Positions 8,218 to 16,857 of a stretch of DNA of 64,000 bases are shown here, one piece after another. The stretch comes from G038396625 sp038396625. GTDB taxonomy: Bacteria > Bacillota > Clostridia > Peptostreptococcales > Thermotaleaceae. Numbering within the stretch: the stretch's first letter is position 1; every line of letters begins with the position of its first letter. The notes beneath the pieces are model-generated. The model was not told where the DNA came from. It saw only the letters and a program-made list of their open reading frames with translations, and ran no database searches. The stretch is from assembly GCA_038396625.1 (NCBI GenBank), contig CP121688.1, forward strand, positions 2,542,001 to 2,606,000. The letters run 5' to 3'. A program made the position numbers and the translations under genes.

Positions 8218-8698
8218 AGCAATTATTTCTTCCTTCATGTACTACCGTTTCAACATGCGTGGTGTGTTGTAATTAGCACATATAATCTTAGACACACAAC
8301 TGTGACAAAGAACCCTCCCCTGTCACGTACTTTTTCCTTCTGTTTTCTGGTATATATAACATTTCTCCAACCAAACTTCTCGCTGACCTTTTATTTCACA
8401 TTTTTCTTTATCATACCATACTATCCGTAGAACAAAAACGGCACAGCCACACTCTTTTACTGCCAATGCCTTACTGGTACAGTTTTACATAAAACTGTAA
8501 TATATTGATATAACTAGTTTTAGCACATATTGATTGGATCAAAAAATTTATACTTTCCTTAATAATAAAAAAGTAATACGACAGAGTAGAACCGTTCCCG
8601 TGTAGCATTAGGTACTTATTATCGGTTCCCAATCTCCTTCACCGCTGATGGTGTTAAGATACAGGATTGAACAAACTGCTTTGGAGTGACTTCATTTG
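8218..8698. other. non-coding stretch with an inverted repeat copy
   Basis: About 480 bases without a gene. Apart from the repeat at 8303-8327 there is no recognisable signal. It probably belongs to the same decayed region as its left neighbour. Confidence 0.4.
8303..8327 (-). repeat. REP-like repeat, inverted copy
   Basis: GTGACAAAGAACCCTCCCC followed by TGTCAC is the reverse orientation of the 6570 element with one base changed in the core (CCC for CGT). Its ends GTGACA and TGTCAC are self-complementary. Confidence 0.65.
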
Positions 8699-8746
8699 GT
8701 GACAAGGGGATGGTGACAATGACAAGGGGACGGGGTTGATGTCACG

Positions 8747-9508
8747 CTATAATCTTTGAATGATCCCTCTACTAATTCCCGTTAATCTTTCGATTTGTCT
8801 TATGGATAAGCTATGCTTCTCTTTTAGTTCTTTTATATAAAAATTTCTTCGGTGTATCTCAAGCTTCTGTAAGTCCTGCCCATGATCCACCTTGCAAATA
8901 TCCTTGATTAGCTTTATAGCCTCACCATCGTTTAGCTTTCTATTTTCCCGTAATTCCAGACATAGATCATTGTTCTTTTTATGTACATAATCTATAAATC
9001 TTCTTACCGCTGTAGCTCTATCCGTATCAAAAATATCAAGGGCAAAGTCAGTATCAGTCCAATGGCTTCCTTCAATGTAATGTGTATAATTTGTCCATAA
9101 ATAGCTTTCAATTTTAGCAACTATACCCGATTTTATAGGATTTTGAAAGATATATCGCAGAACGGTAAGGAAATATTCATCATCTTCTACAGGCTCACTT
9201 TTGAATCGATCCTGAAACAAATGCCCTACTCTGCTATATTTTTTGTTATACCATAAAACATAGCTACCACATATCCTGCGCATCACGGTCTCTAATGGTT
9301 CCTTACCTTCCATGAGCAATAAATGTACATGGTTTCCCATTAAACAATAGGCATGTAGGCTATATTCACAGATTTCTCTATATCTTTGCAGGGTTTGAAT
9401 AAATTTAAAACTATCCTCTTCGTCTTCGAACACCATTTGCCGATTAATTCCTCTCATGACAATATGGTATATTCCGCTTTCACTTTTTATTCTTGACACT
9501 CTTGGCAT
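8747..9508 (-). CDS. REP-associated tyrosine transposase (RAYT, Y1_Tnp / IS200-like)
   Basis: This is a 253-residue single-strand DNA transposase. It begins MPRVSRIKSESGIYHIVMRG, carries the HUH metal-binding signature in GNHVHLLL (near residue 60), and the block VGHLFQDRFKSEPVEDDEYF with the following RYIFQNPIKSGIV, where catalytic Tyr residues lie in Y1 enzymes. The C-terminus has a helix-turn-helix-like RQIERLTGISRGIIQRL. ATG 9508 has AGAGGTG upstream, so the preceding GTG is not needed. Such domesticated transposases are thought to mobilise REP sequences in cis or trans rather than themselves. The gene is intact and its 5' 290 bases are duplicated exactly at 20666-20953. Confidence 0.93.
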   Translation of the reverse strand: MPRVSRIKSESGIYHIVMRGINRQMVFEDEEDSFKFIQTLQRYREICEYSLHAYCLMGNHVHLLLMEGKEPLETVMRRICGSYVLWYNKKYSRVGHLFQDRFKSEPVEDDEYFLTVLRYIFQNPIKSGIVAKIESYLWTNYTHYIEGSHWTDTDFALDIFDTDRATAVRRFIDYVHKKNNDLCLELRENRKLNDGEAIKLIKDICKVDHGQDLQKLEIHRRNFYIKELKEKHSLSIRQIERLTGISRGIIQRL

Positions 9509-9546
9509 AAAAATCACCTCTAAAATATCTTATACCATAGAGGTTT

Positions 9547-9644
9547 CGTGTCAATAACCCCGTCCCCTTGTCACGACGCGTGTCAATAACCCCGTCCCCT
9601 TGTCATTTAACGTCCCCTTGTCATTTACGTCCCCTTGTCACCTT
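9547..9644 (+). repeat. tandem array of four GTCCCCTTGTCA repeats
   Basis: The copies start near 9547, 9579, 9611 and 9628, at irregular 17-32 bp steps. Each longer copy is itself a near-palindrome with ends GTGTCAA and TTGTCAC. It is the right-hand boundary of the RAYT unit. Confidence 0.75.
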
Positions 9645-9647
9645 TCT

Positions 9648-9705
9648 AAAAGGAACTCCACTCAAAAAACAGAATAAATCTTCGTGCTTTTGAATGGAGT
9701 TCTTT
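9648..9705 (-). terminator. long hairpin, probable terminator of the sigma-54 operon
   Basis: On the minus strand AAAGAACTCCATTCAAAA pairs with TTTTGAGTGGAGTTCCTTT around a loop of about 20 bases, downstream of the last operon gene (stop at 9896). About 190 bases separate gene and hairpin and hold nothing else. The T-run after the stem is weak. Confidence 0.5.
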
Positions 9706-9895
9706 AACTCTCAATTCTATGAAGTTTAGATTTTTATTTTCAATGACACAGTAACTTATTTTAAAATCTATCAAATTCTTTACTGTCACACATAAGTCAA
9801 ATTTTTATTGTAAATTTTAATTGATGTTATTGATTGATCTTATTTTCCTGCATATTCAGCTCTCGAGGGTATCTTTATGCTATCTAAAAATACAA

Positions 9896-11014
9896 CTAAT
9901 TGTGTGTGTCTATTTTGCACATAGTTACCTCTTTACCCCCTACTATAACTTGTTTATAGCCTATGAGTTCCACATCTAAATCCAAATCTCCTGTGTCTAC
10001 TAAAAGTGTTCTATGCTTAATAGAAAGTAATTTTTCTTTCGTTGCAATAATGGTTATGCAATCAGTACCTACTTTTCGAATCACTCTAGGGCTTATTTGT
10101 TGGTTACCTCTTCCAAATATATGACCTTGCCCACCAATAACTGTAACCACAATTTGCGCTTTGTTGTCTTTGATAATATTCCATATTCCATTTTCAGTCA
10201 CATCATTTGCAATCAATTTTCTGTTTTTTATAATATCAACACCAATTAAAGTATTTCTCAAATCAAGTATTTCCATAATTCTTCTCGTTGTTGTACCGGG
10301 TCCAATGATATAATATATATCATTTTTCATGTTATTAATAATATTATGAGCAATACTGTTTAGAGATGCATCTTCAGATTTACTTCTTGCTTTAACATTC
10401 TGAACAAAATGTTCATTATGCGGTATTTTCATAAATCCAAAAAGTTTGGCACTAACTCTTTCGCTTCTATATTCTTCTTCATCCAAGTCCATGACTTCAG
10501 CTTCTTTTACTTGAGGTGTATCATTTTCAAGATACTGTAGGGCAACAATTCCTGCGCTTTTGGGGTTAATCGCATATACCCCTGAATGGATTTTAACGCC
10601 TGTAGGTATTCCTAACGTTACCAACTTATCCTTTACTGCATTGTATATATTTCTAGCAGTACCATCTCCCCCTGCAAATATAAGAAGATCTACTTTTTCT
10701 TCGATCATGGCCTGTGCAGCCATGATCGTATCTTGAGGAGTTGTAATTTCACCACTAATTTTTCCAATTACTTTTGGGGTAAATCCTGCCTTTATCAGCT
10801 CATATTCTCCCATTTCTTTTGGATATGTTACGATTTCAATTTTACCTTTGATTTTGCTGATTATTCTTAAAGCGTCAATTGCTCTATCTGGAGACTCTGA
10901 CTTTGCTCCAAGTTCTATTGCCTTCTTTAAAATATCTTCACCATCACTACCCTTAAGCCCAACGCGTCCTCCAATACCAGCAATCGGATTAACGATAACA
11001 CCTAACTTTTTCAT
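9896..11014 (-). CDS. ATP-NAD kinase family protein (AcoX-like)
   Basis: This 372-residue protein begins MKKLGVIVNPIAGIGGRVGL and contains LLIFAGGDGTARNIYNAV, the diacylglycerol/NAD-kinase-type nucleotide loop GGDGT, at about residues 114-131. A second nucleotide-binding region includes YYIIGPGTTTRRIMEIL. It belongs to the longer ATP-NAD kinase family that includes AcoX of acetoin operons, not to the ordinary housekeeping NAD kinase of about 290 residues. The start has AATGAGGTGACGG upstream. It follows the GcvPB-like gene by 33 bases as the last gene of the sigma-54 operon. The substrate is unknown. AcoX relatives are often present in catabolic operons without a proven role. Confidence 0.85.
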   Translation of the reverse strand: MKKLGVIVNPIAGIGGRVGLKGSDGEDILKKAIELGAKSESPDRAIDALRIISKIKGKIEIVTYPKEMGEYELIKAGFTPKVIGKISGEITTPQDTIMAAQAMIEEKVDLLIFAGGDGTARNIYNAVKDKLVTLGIPTGVKIHSGVYAINPKSAGIVALQYLENDTPQVKEAEVMDLDEEEYRSERVSAKLFGFMKIPHNEHFVQNVKARSKSEDASLNSIAHNIINNMKNDIYYIIGPGTTTRRIMEILDLRNTLIGVDIIKNRKLIANDVTENGIWNIIKDNKAQIVVTVIGGQGHIFGRGNQQISPRVIRKVGTDCITIIATKEKLLSIKHRTLLVDTGDLDLDVELIGYKQVIVGGKEVTMCKIDTHN

Positions 11015-11047
11015 AAGTCCGTCACCTCATTGAAAAGTAAGAACCAT

Positions 11048-12610
11048 CTACCGAAAACGTTTTACATAGGCTCTCCAAGTAGTAGCTAATGTTTTAAAGT
11101 CTTCATCGGTAGAATGTGCAGGAATTTTATTTGGCATATGTCTAGCAGCTTTATGGGGTGCACCTTTAATCATTTCAGGATCTTCTATACATTCATTTGC
11201 AATTCTTCTTAAAACTTCTACATAGTAGTCAATATCATCTTTGTTGTAAGATTCACATGGCTCCGGAGTAAATGGCTCTGGCACAGTGAACGGATGATGT
11301 GACATCCACAATTCAGTAATCCCATAATCCACCAATCTTCTATTAACATCCATAATTCCTAGTCCTGTTTCTTCAAATAGCTTATCAAAGGATAAGCGTG
11401 TTTGTTCCATACGTTGCTCAGCACTTACATTATAATGCAACGATGTTCCTGGAACTTTTTCTAAAATCTCTTTCGTCATATACTGATTGTTTAATACTGA
11501 AATCGTCGCCGCTTGTCTTAAGCCTTCTTCTCCAAGGTTCATACACCACATATAAGCTCTTAGAACAGCAGTGGTATTTCCTAAAAATCGTTTAATATAT
11601 CCAATACTCTGCTCTCCATCATAATCTAAATAATATCGACTTCCATCAAACTCCACGGTTGGTTTTGGTAAAAATTGTGCTAATTCTGCTGTACATCCTA
11701 ATGCACCACAACCAGGTCCATCTGCGCCATGAGGAGATGAAAAGGTTTTATGAAGATTAAAGTGCATTAGATCCATTCCAGAGTCACCAGCTCTTGCTAC
11801 ACCTATCAGTGCATTGGCATTGGCTTGATCGTAAACACATAATGCATCAACATCATGAGCTGCCTGTGTAAACTTATCAATGATATTATTATATATTCCA
11901 GTATCTTCAGGGTTTGTTATAAATATCGCTGCAGTTTTATCACTTAGTGCTGCATTGTACTCATCCCAATTAGGAAGTCCAGTTTTTTCATCTGGCATTA
12001 AGGTAATAATTTTATATCCAAGCGTTGATGATGCAGCCGCATCTACTGGATGTGAATGTAGTGTCGTAATGATTTCAGTTTTATGCGTATTTCCCTTAGC
12101 TTCGTGATATTTTTTTACAATCTGTGCATTAGTATAGATCGCTTGCCCACCTGCACCTGGTAAAAATGAAAATCTAGCCATGCCAGCAATTTCTTTCATG
12201 ATTTGCTCAGTTTTATAGTAAATTTCTAACAGTCCCTGCATTGTATCATCATCTTGTAGTGGATGAACATTAATAAGTCCTGGGTGTTTCACCATATGCT
12301 CCTGAACTTTGGGGTTATATTTCAACGTGCATGTTCCTTGGGAAATTCCAAGGGTATTATCAGACCCCATACACTCTTGCGTTAAACGAATATAATGTCT
12401 AACTAGCAAAGGTTGATTTACTTCTGGTAGCCTAAGTTTACTTTTTCTTTTCATTTTTCCTAATTTAGAAACACCATCACTCACTTCTGCTTCTAATTCT
12501 TTTTCCGCTTTGGTAATGAGTATTCCTCTTTCGCCGGGAGTGCTCATTTCCATAATAATTGGCTCGTTCCAGCGTGCCTGATGAAATTCTCTTATTTTTA
12601 CTTCTTTCAT
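11048..12610 (-). CDS. gcvPB: GcvPB-like PLP enzyme subunit, divergent from glycine decarboxylase
   Basis: This 520-residue protein resembles the catalytic beta subunit of two-subunit glycine dehydrogenase (P-protein). The PLP lysine is K288 in HFNLHKTFSSPHG, and CTLKYNPK (94-101) and HPLQDDDTMQG match the family. Several signature blocks differ: the usual DSAHGTNPASA region is LHSHPVDAAASS (184-195), PLGSCTMKYNP is SQGTCTLKYNP, and the AAGAHGE block is PGAGGQAI. It is about 30 residues longer than usual. No gcvH or gcvT lies nearby. It is preceded by its GcvPA-like partner. I infer a decarboxylating or lyase PLP enzyme for a substrate other than plain glycine, or with another acceptor. Confidence 0.8.
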   Translation of the reverse strand: MKEVKIREFHQARWNEPIIMEMSTPGERGILITKAEKELEAEVSDGVSKLGKMKRKSKLRLPEVNQPLLVRHYIRLTQECMGSDNTLGISQGTCTLKYNPKVQEHMVKHPGLINVHPLQDDDTMQGLLEIYYKTEQIMKEIAGMARFSFLPGAGGQAIYTNAQIVKKYHEAKGNTHKTEIITTLHSHPVDAAASSTLGYKIITLMPDEKTGLPNWDEYNAALSDKTAAIFITNPEDTGIYNNIIDKFTQAAHDVDALCVYDQANANALIGVARAGDSGMDLMHFNLHKTFSSPHGADGPGCGALGCTAELAQFLPKPTVEFDGSRYYLDYDGEQSIGYIKRFLGNTTAVLRAYMWCMNLGEEGLRQAATISVLNNQYMTKEILEKVPGTSLHYNVSAEQRMEQTRLSFDKLFEETGLGIMDVNRRLVDYGITELWMSHHPFTVPEPFTPEPCESYNKDDIDYYVEVLRRIANECIEDPEMIKGAPHKAARHMPNKIPAHSTDEDFKTLATTWRAYVKRFR

Positions 12611-12636
12611 ATTCCCTCAATCCTTTCTTTATTTTT

Positions 12637-14034
12637 CTAAATAGCCGCTTTCAGAGCACTTACAAATTTATCAATATCAGATTTGGTATGTATTTCAGTT
12701 ACGCAAATGAGCATACACTGATTTAATTCATCATAGTCTTTTGCAAGATCATAACCACCAACAATTTTATCTTCAAGCAGTTTTTTATTAATTTCATTAA
12801 CCGTTTTTCCTGTTTCAGAAAAATCAATAACAAATTCTTTAAAGAACGGACCTGAGAATTTTATTTTAACTCCTGGAAGTTCAGCTATTTTCTTAGCAGC
12901 ATATTCAGATTTTTGCATGATAACGGTTCCTACTTCTTCCATTCCTTTTGGTCCCATCATCGCAAGATATACGCCAGCTGTAGCAGTCCACAGGCCTGCG
13001 CTTGTTCCAGTAAATTCTGCTGAATTTTCACGCACTTCATAAGAAGTACGATCAAAGGCTGCTTCAAAACTAAAACCAATTTCTCCTTCTACCGTTGTAG
13101 GTGATGCTGCATACATCATATCCTTTAATTGAAATGCATACCTAGGGTCATCTTTCACCATTACATAACCCCCAACGCCAGCACCTGCAAACATATGAAT
13201 CCCTATTGAATGAACATCTCCGCATGCAATCGTTGCACCATATGATCCTGGAGCTTCTACAACACCTAGTGAAATAGGATCAGCATATACGATAAACTCT
13301 GCACCTACTTCTTTCGCCATTTTGCCAATTTCCTCTGCTTGCATTTCAACAGCGCCAAGAAAAGTTGGGTTTTCAATAAATATTGCTGCAATCTCATCAT
13401 TTAATTTAGCTTTTAGATCATCTAAATCCATTAATCCAGTTTTTTCTTCATAGTTAACTAGGATTAATTCACAATACTCTCCATCTATCTGGTTAATGTA
13501 GTTGTATGCTATATTATAATTTAGCTGACTCATACTTTTTGGAATAAGTATTTTTCGCCGTCCTGTGAGACGACGGGCCATTCTGAAAGCATGACCTACT
13601 GAACTACCTCCATCATATTGAGGAAATGCAATAACGCCCATATCAAGCAACTCTGCCATCATACTTTGATATTCAAATTGAAGCTGTCCTCTGCCTTGAT
13701 CTCCCATTACACTTGTGTAAGAAGTGTAAAACTCCCCTCTACCAAGAACTTCATCGACAACAGAAGGTACATAATGGGGTGCACATCCTGCTCCTAAAAA
13801 ATAAAGATGGGTATTTAAGTTCGCATTTTTTGATAAGATTGCATTCGTATGTCTCTTTAAAGAATACTCATCCAGTATTGGTTCTGGTAATTGAAAATCA
13901 TTGTATAATAAATGATCTGGGATCATATTAAAAATTTCTCTATCACTCTGGGCATTTACTGCCTTCATCAACTCTACTTTTACTTCTGGTACAGTATTAG
14001 GAATATAGGGATGCACAAACGTTGTTCTATCCAT
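12637..14034 (-). CDS. gcvPA: GcvPA-like subunit, divergent from glycine decarboxylase
   Basis: This 465-residue protein is related to the non-PLP-lysine subunit of two-subunit glycine dehydrogenase. HPYIPNTVPEVK at the N-terminus, LGAGCAPHYVPSVVDEVL (80-97) and FEYQSMMAELLDM (120-132) match the family. The usual TPYQPEISQGTLQ block is TSVMGDQGRGQLQ (107-119) and the family DGATA block is YDGGSSVG, so the active-site region has diverged together with the partner subunit. ATG 14034 has AGAGAGGCGA upstream. The open frame extends 30 codons further but has no better start. It lies between the SDR and GcvPB-like genes and probably forms an alpha2beta2 complex with the latter. Confidence 0.78.
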   Translation of the reverse strand: MDRTTFVHPYIPNTVPEVKVELMKAVNAQSDREIFNMIPDHLLYNDFQLPEPILDEYSLKRHTNAILSKNANLNTHLYFLGAGCAPHYVPSVVDEVLGRGEFYTSYTSVMGDQGRGQLQFEYQSMMAELLDMGVIAFPQYDGGSSVGHAFRMARRLTGRRKILIPKSMSQLNYNIAYNYINQIDGEYCELILVNYEEKTGLMDLDDLKAKLNDEIAAIFIENPTFLGAVEMQAEEIGKMAKEVGAEFIVYADPISLGVVEAPGSYGATIACGDVHSIGIHMFAGAGVGGYVMVKDDPRYAFQLKDMMYAASPTTVEGEIGFSFEAAFDRTSYEVRENSAEFTGTSAGLWTATAGVYLAMMGPKGMEEVGTVIMQKSEYAAKKIAELPGVKIKFSGPFFKEFVIDFSETGKTVNEINKKLLEDKIVGGYDLAKDYDELNQCMLICVTEIHTKSDIDKFVSALKAAI

Positions 14035-14063
14035 TATTAATCGCCTCTCTTTTTTCGAATTTT

Positions 14064-14831
14064 TTAATATCCTGAATTCAGGCCCCAATCTAAAGATATA
14101 TTTTGCGCTGTGATAGCTGGGCATTTGTCAGAAGCTAGAAAATAAACAGCTTCAGCAACTTCTTCAGGTTTAATAACACGGGCATTTTCTTTTGCAGGAT
14201 AATTACTGACTAATTTCTTAATATAACCTTCTGGATCTCCGTTTCCATAATCCCTTGCTTGACCTTGTAGCATGGGTGTATCTACATCACATGGACATAC
14301 TGAGTTTACTCTGATTTGTTTTGGCGCTAGCTCTAGCCCTAAAGATTGGGTTACGAGAGATACGCCACCCTTTGAAGCATTATAAATGCAGTTTTCAGGA
14401 TTTCCTCCAATACCTGCATCCGAGTTAACATTTACAATACAGCCCTTTGTTTTCTCTAACTCAGGTATCGCTCGGCTACATACGAAAAATGTACCTTTTA
14501 GGTTTACATCTATCGTCCGATCCCACATTTCTTCTGTCATTGTTTCCGATGGTCCTTCAACCCACACACCTGCACCATTCACAACCACATCTATTTTCCC
14601 TGCATCTTTTGCAACTGATTGTATTAAATTTTCGCACTCAGAAGCCTTTGTAACATTTGTAACTACATATTTTACAGTTCCATATTGGCTTAAGTCTTCC
14701 ACAGCAGTCTTTAATCTCTCTTCATTAATATCTGCTAAATATACAATTCCACCATTTTCTAAGAACTTCTTAGCCGTTGCTAATCCTATACCCCCAGATC
14801 CACCTGTAACAATAATCACTTTATTTTCCAT
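14064..14831 (-). CDS. short-chain dehydrogenase/reductase (SDR), NAD-type
   Basis: This 255-residue classical SDR starts MENKVIIVTGGSGGIGLATA. The Rossmann motif TGGSGGIG is at residues 9-16. An acidic residue after strand 2 (LADINEE) favours NAD over NADP. The catalytic set is Ser in NVNSDAG and YNASK. The C-terminus matches the family pattern ending in DWGLNSGY. ATG 14831 is chosen because AAGGATGAGG lies just upstream. The longer frame to 14918 lacks a site. It is the second gene of the sigma-54 operon and would oxidise a hydroxyl or reduce a carbonyl of the transported compound or of the GcvP-like product. The substrate is unknown. Confidence 0.88.
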   Translation of the reverse strand: MENKVIIVTGGSGGIGLATAKKFLENGGIVYLADINEERLKTAVEDLSQYGTVKYVVTNVTKASECENLIQSVAKDAGKIDVVVNGAGVWVEGPSETMTEEMWDRTIDVNLKGTFFVCSRAIPELEKTKGCIVNVNSDAGIGGNPENCIYNASKGGVSLVTQSLGLELAPKQIRVNSVCPCDVDTPMLQGQARDYGNGDPEGYIKKLVSNYPAKENARVIKPEEVAEAVYFLASDKCPAITAQNISLDWGLNSGY

Positions 14832-14978
14832 TTTCCTCATCCTTTCATCTTTTTTTAGTTCATTAACCTGTTGTGCCAGTTTAACTTCTAAACATGTTTT
14901 TACCAATTTTACTTCCATAACATTTCATTTGACTGGCACAAAAAGCTAATGGATTATTTAAAAGAAAATTTTATTTTT

Positions 14979-16448
14979 TTATAAAAGTTTTTCAAACCCT
15001 TCAGTTGTAAATGGCTTTCCTTCTCTTTTTAGTTGCAAGTTCTCCGTCAATGCTTCATATCGTTTGCGTGTAATGGGATAAGCTACAATACTTAAGGCAC
15101 ATAATAGGGCAAATATTCCTGGATATATGGTAAATAAAGATGTAATGGTGTCTAAAGCCGCTTGTGATTGTTCTAATCCTAAAGCTGGATCATAATTTCC
15201 TAAATGAAGTAAAAATCCTGTTAATTGTCCTGCAAGGGCTCCTCCTAATTTCCCGAAGAATGAAAAATAAGCCATCAAGGTTCCTTCTCTTCTCTTACCC
15301 GATTTAAATTCATCTACTTCTGTTACATCATATAGCAATGTGTAAATTAAAGTCCAATAACCTGCTGCCCCTATATTCCCTAGACAAGAATAAATGATGG
15401 CCCCTCTCAGCGTAGAAATTTCTACAAACTTAGCTAAGATCATAATAGCGCCTGAAATTGCTAGGCATACAATAAATACACTTCGCTTATCAAATTTCAC
15501 TGCAATTTTACCTAGGGCGAGGGCGATGATCATCCCCGATATACCGATTCCTGCATAGACAAAGGAAGCTTCTGTTTCTCCCATGCCTAGATGATATTGT
15601 ACATAGTACATAATAGAAGTAGTCCAAATGGTATAGCACATATAGAATACTAAATCTGCTAAAAGAATAAACAAATAAGGCTTGATTTTCATAATATCCC
15701 AAATATCTTTAATAAGAGATTGTTTCGCTTCTCCTGGATTTTCTTCAATGACAATTTCCTGCCCTCGTGTCGTTCTCCAAGAAATTAAAATGGTAATAAT
15801 CGCGATAATGGAGATGATGATGACGGCATACTGCCATGATTGGGCGTCGCTATAACCCTTTTTTATAAATAGACCTATTAGAAATGTGGGCAACGCACTT
15901 GCACAAAATACTCCGATAAAATTAAAGAATTGAGCAATACCACGTAATTTGGTACGTTCAGCAGTATTAAAAGTCAAAGACCCCCCCAGTGAAAAGAAAG
16001 GAATATTAAAGCAAGTATAGGCCGTCCAAAACATCATTGCCATAATAATGTAATAGGCATTTTTTGCTGCTCCCTCAAAGTTTACCACTGTGAAAAGCAA
16101 CATCATCGTAACGCCTAGGGGAATCGCTGAGCCCAATAAAAACGGTCTTCGTTTTCCAGATGGAGATTTGGTTCGGTCAGACCATGCCCCAATGATAGGA
16201 TCTGTTATAGCGTCCCATAATACTGCAACAAGAATGATCGTACCAGCAAATTTGGGACCAATTCCTGCGAGATCTGTTAAGAAAAATAATAAAAATCCTA
16301 CAACAAAATCATATGCAATTGCATCTCCAGTCCCTCCGAATGAATAGCCAATTTTTATACCCATTGATAACTTTTTGTTTAACGCATCTTTCATCTTTAC
16401 CGAGCTAGTGGAGTTTCCCAAATTTTTATTTTTTACATTTTCTTCCAT
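14979..16448 (-). CDS. MFS transporter, GPH family (glycoside-pentoside-hexuronide:cation symporter)
   Basis: This 489-residue membrane protein has about 12 hydrophobic segments. The GPH signature near the first loops, DAITDPIIGAWSDRTKSPSGKRRPF, is clear (given here only to name the family: the D.ITDP..G..SD and G.RRP.. elements). The N-terminal KLSMGIKIGYSFGGTGDAIA is also typical. These carriers import sugars, glucuronides or related organic compounds with Na+ or H+. ATG 16448 has an AAAGGAGG site, while the ATG at 16475 coincides with the predicted transcription start and can be dismissed. It is the first gene of the sigma-54 operon and probably imports its substrate. Confidence 0.9.
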   Translation of the reverse strand: MEENVKNKNLGNSTSSVKMKDALNKKLSMGIKIGYSFGGTGDAIAYDFVVGFLLFFLTDLAGIGPKFAGTIILVAVLWDAITDPIIGAWSDRTKSPSGKRRPFLLGSAIPLGVTMMLLFTVVNFEGAAKNAYYIIMAMMFWTAYTCFNIPFFSLGGSLTFNTAERTKLRGIAQFFNFIGVFCASALPTFLIGLFIKKGYSDAQSWQYAVIIISIIAIITILISWRTTRGQEIVIEENPGEAKQSLIKDIWDIMKIKPYLFILLADLVFYMCYTIWTTSIMYYVQYHLGMGETEASFVYAGIGISGMIIALALGKIAVKFDKRSVFIVCLAISGAIMILAKFVEISTLRGAIIYSCLGNIGAAGYWTLIYTLLYDVTEVDEFKSGKRREGTLMAYFSFFGKLGGALAGQLTGFLLHLGNYDPALGLEQSQAALDTITSLFTIYPGIFALLCALSIVAYPITRKRYEALTENLQLKREGKPFTTEGFEKLL

Positions 16449-16485
16449 GTTCTTCCTCCTTTTTTTATTTTTCATTACCTTAATA

Positions 16486-16503
16486 GTGCAAACTACGTGC
16501 CAA
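16486..16503 (-). promoter_or_regulatory. sigma-54 (-24/-12) promoter
   Basis: The minus strand reads TTGGCACGTAGTTTGCACT: GG at -25/-24 and GC at -13/-12 in exact register with the consensus TGGCAC-N5-TTGC. It lies 38 bases upstream of the transporter ATG, and the enhancer-binding protein gene is the next gene upstream. Confidence 0.88.
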
Positions 16504-16593
16504 TATATAAATAGGTAGGGGCAAACTTAATCATTTTACAAAAACATCTATGCAGAATTCCGCTAAAGCCTCTTAAAACCCTTGTTGTTCTGT

Positions 16594-16640
16594 TAAATAA
16601 AAAAATGTAGCATGTTCAAAAATTTTTGAACATGCTACAT
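16594..16640 (-). terminator. terminator of the sigma-54 activator gene (perfect 36-bp palindrome plus T-run)
   Basis: Positions 16605-16640 are a perfect palindrome, ATGTAGCATGTTCAAAAA and its complement. On the minus strand it is followed by seven T residues. It lies downstream of the activator gene stop (16858) and insulates the operon promoter from read-through. A second role as a protein-binding site is possible. Confidence 0.75.
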
Positions 16641-16685
16641 TCGGATTGTTAGTTTGAATATTTAATTATTTTATAATTTTCTAAA

Positions 16686-16836
16686 ATTAACAAACGGATA
16701 TGTATTGTCTTTTCTGTAAGCATTATAGAATCTAGTTTCTGTATATTTCTTAAAAATAACAAATGAATTTGTTATTTTTAAGAAACTTCATATATTCGTT
16801 ATTTTCTCTTAGCCATTAAACTATCAATTTGTTATT
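16686..16836. promoter_or_regulatory. candidate upstream activator sites: repeated AATAACAAA / TTTGTTATT
   Basis: A strong inverted repeat occupies 16746-16785 (arms TTTCTTAAAAATAACAAA and its complement around TGAA). Related half-sites occur as TTAACAAACG (16687-16696), TTCGTTATT (about 16795) and AATTTGTTATT (16826-16836). The cluster lies 200-350 bases upstream of the -24/-12 promoter, where enhancer-binding proteins bind. The assignment is inferred. Confidence 0.45.
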
Positions 16837-16857
16837 CTGCACACACTTAATGGTAAC

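Larger units (their letters stand above)
8699..9644 (-). mobile_element. RAYT element: Y1 transposase gene bracketed by GTGACAAGGGG repeats
   Basis: The unit consists of the transposase gene and inverted short repeats on each side. On the left, GTGACAAGGGGA (8699-8710) and ATGACAAGGGGACGGGG ending in GATGTCACG (8719-8746) abut the stop codon. On the right at least four copies of GTCCCCTTGTCA occur at 9547-9644, two of them with the flank CGTGTCAATAACCCC. This arrangement is typical of REP-associated tyrosine transposases, which use short palindromic REP-like sequences as substrates. A truncated second copy lies at 20666-21021. Confidence 0.8.

Noticed and set aside
9547..9644. Tandem repeats considered as a CRISPR array
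   Set aside because: The repeat units are 17-32 bases apart with no unique spacers of constant length and no cas genes. They match the transposase-associated repeats at 8699-8746.
14829..14918. N-terminal extension of the SDR gene and a possible -24/-12 site (CTGGCACAACAGG) within it
   Set aside because: The required GC at -12 is missing in that sequence, and the ribosome site points to ATG 14831.
16605..16640. 36-bp palindrome considered as the main activator site
   Set aside because: It is followed by seven T on the minus strand just after the activator gene, so a terminator is the simpler reading. The separate TTTGTTATT cluster fits activator sites better.
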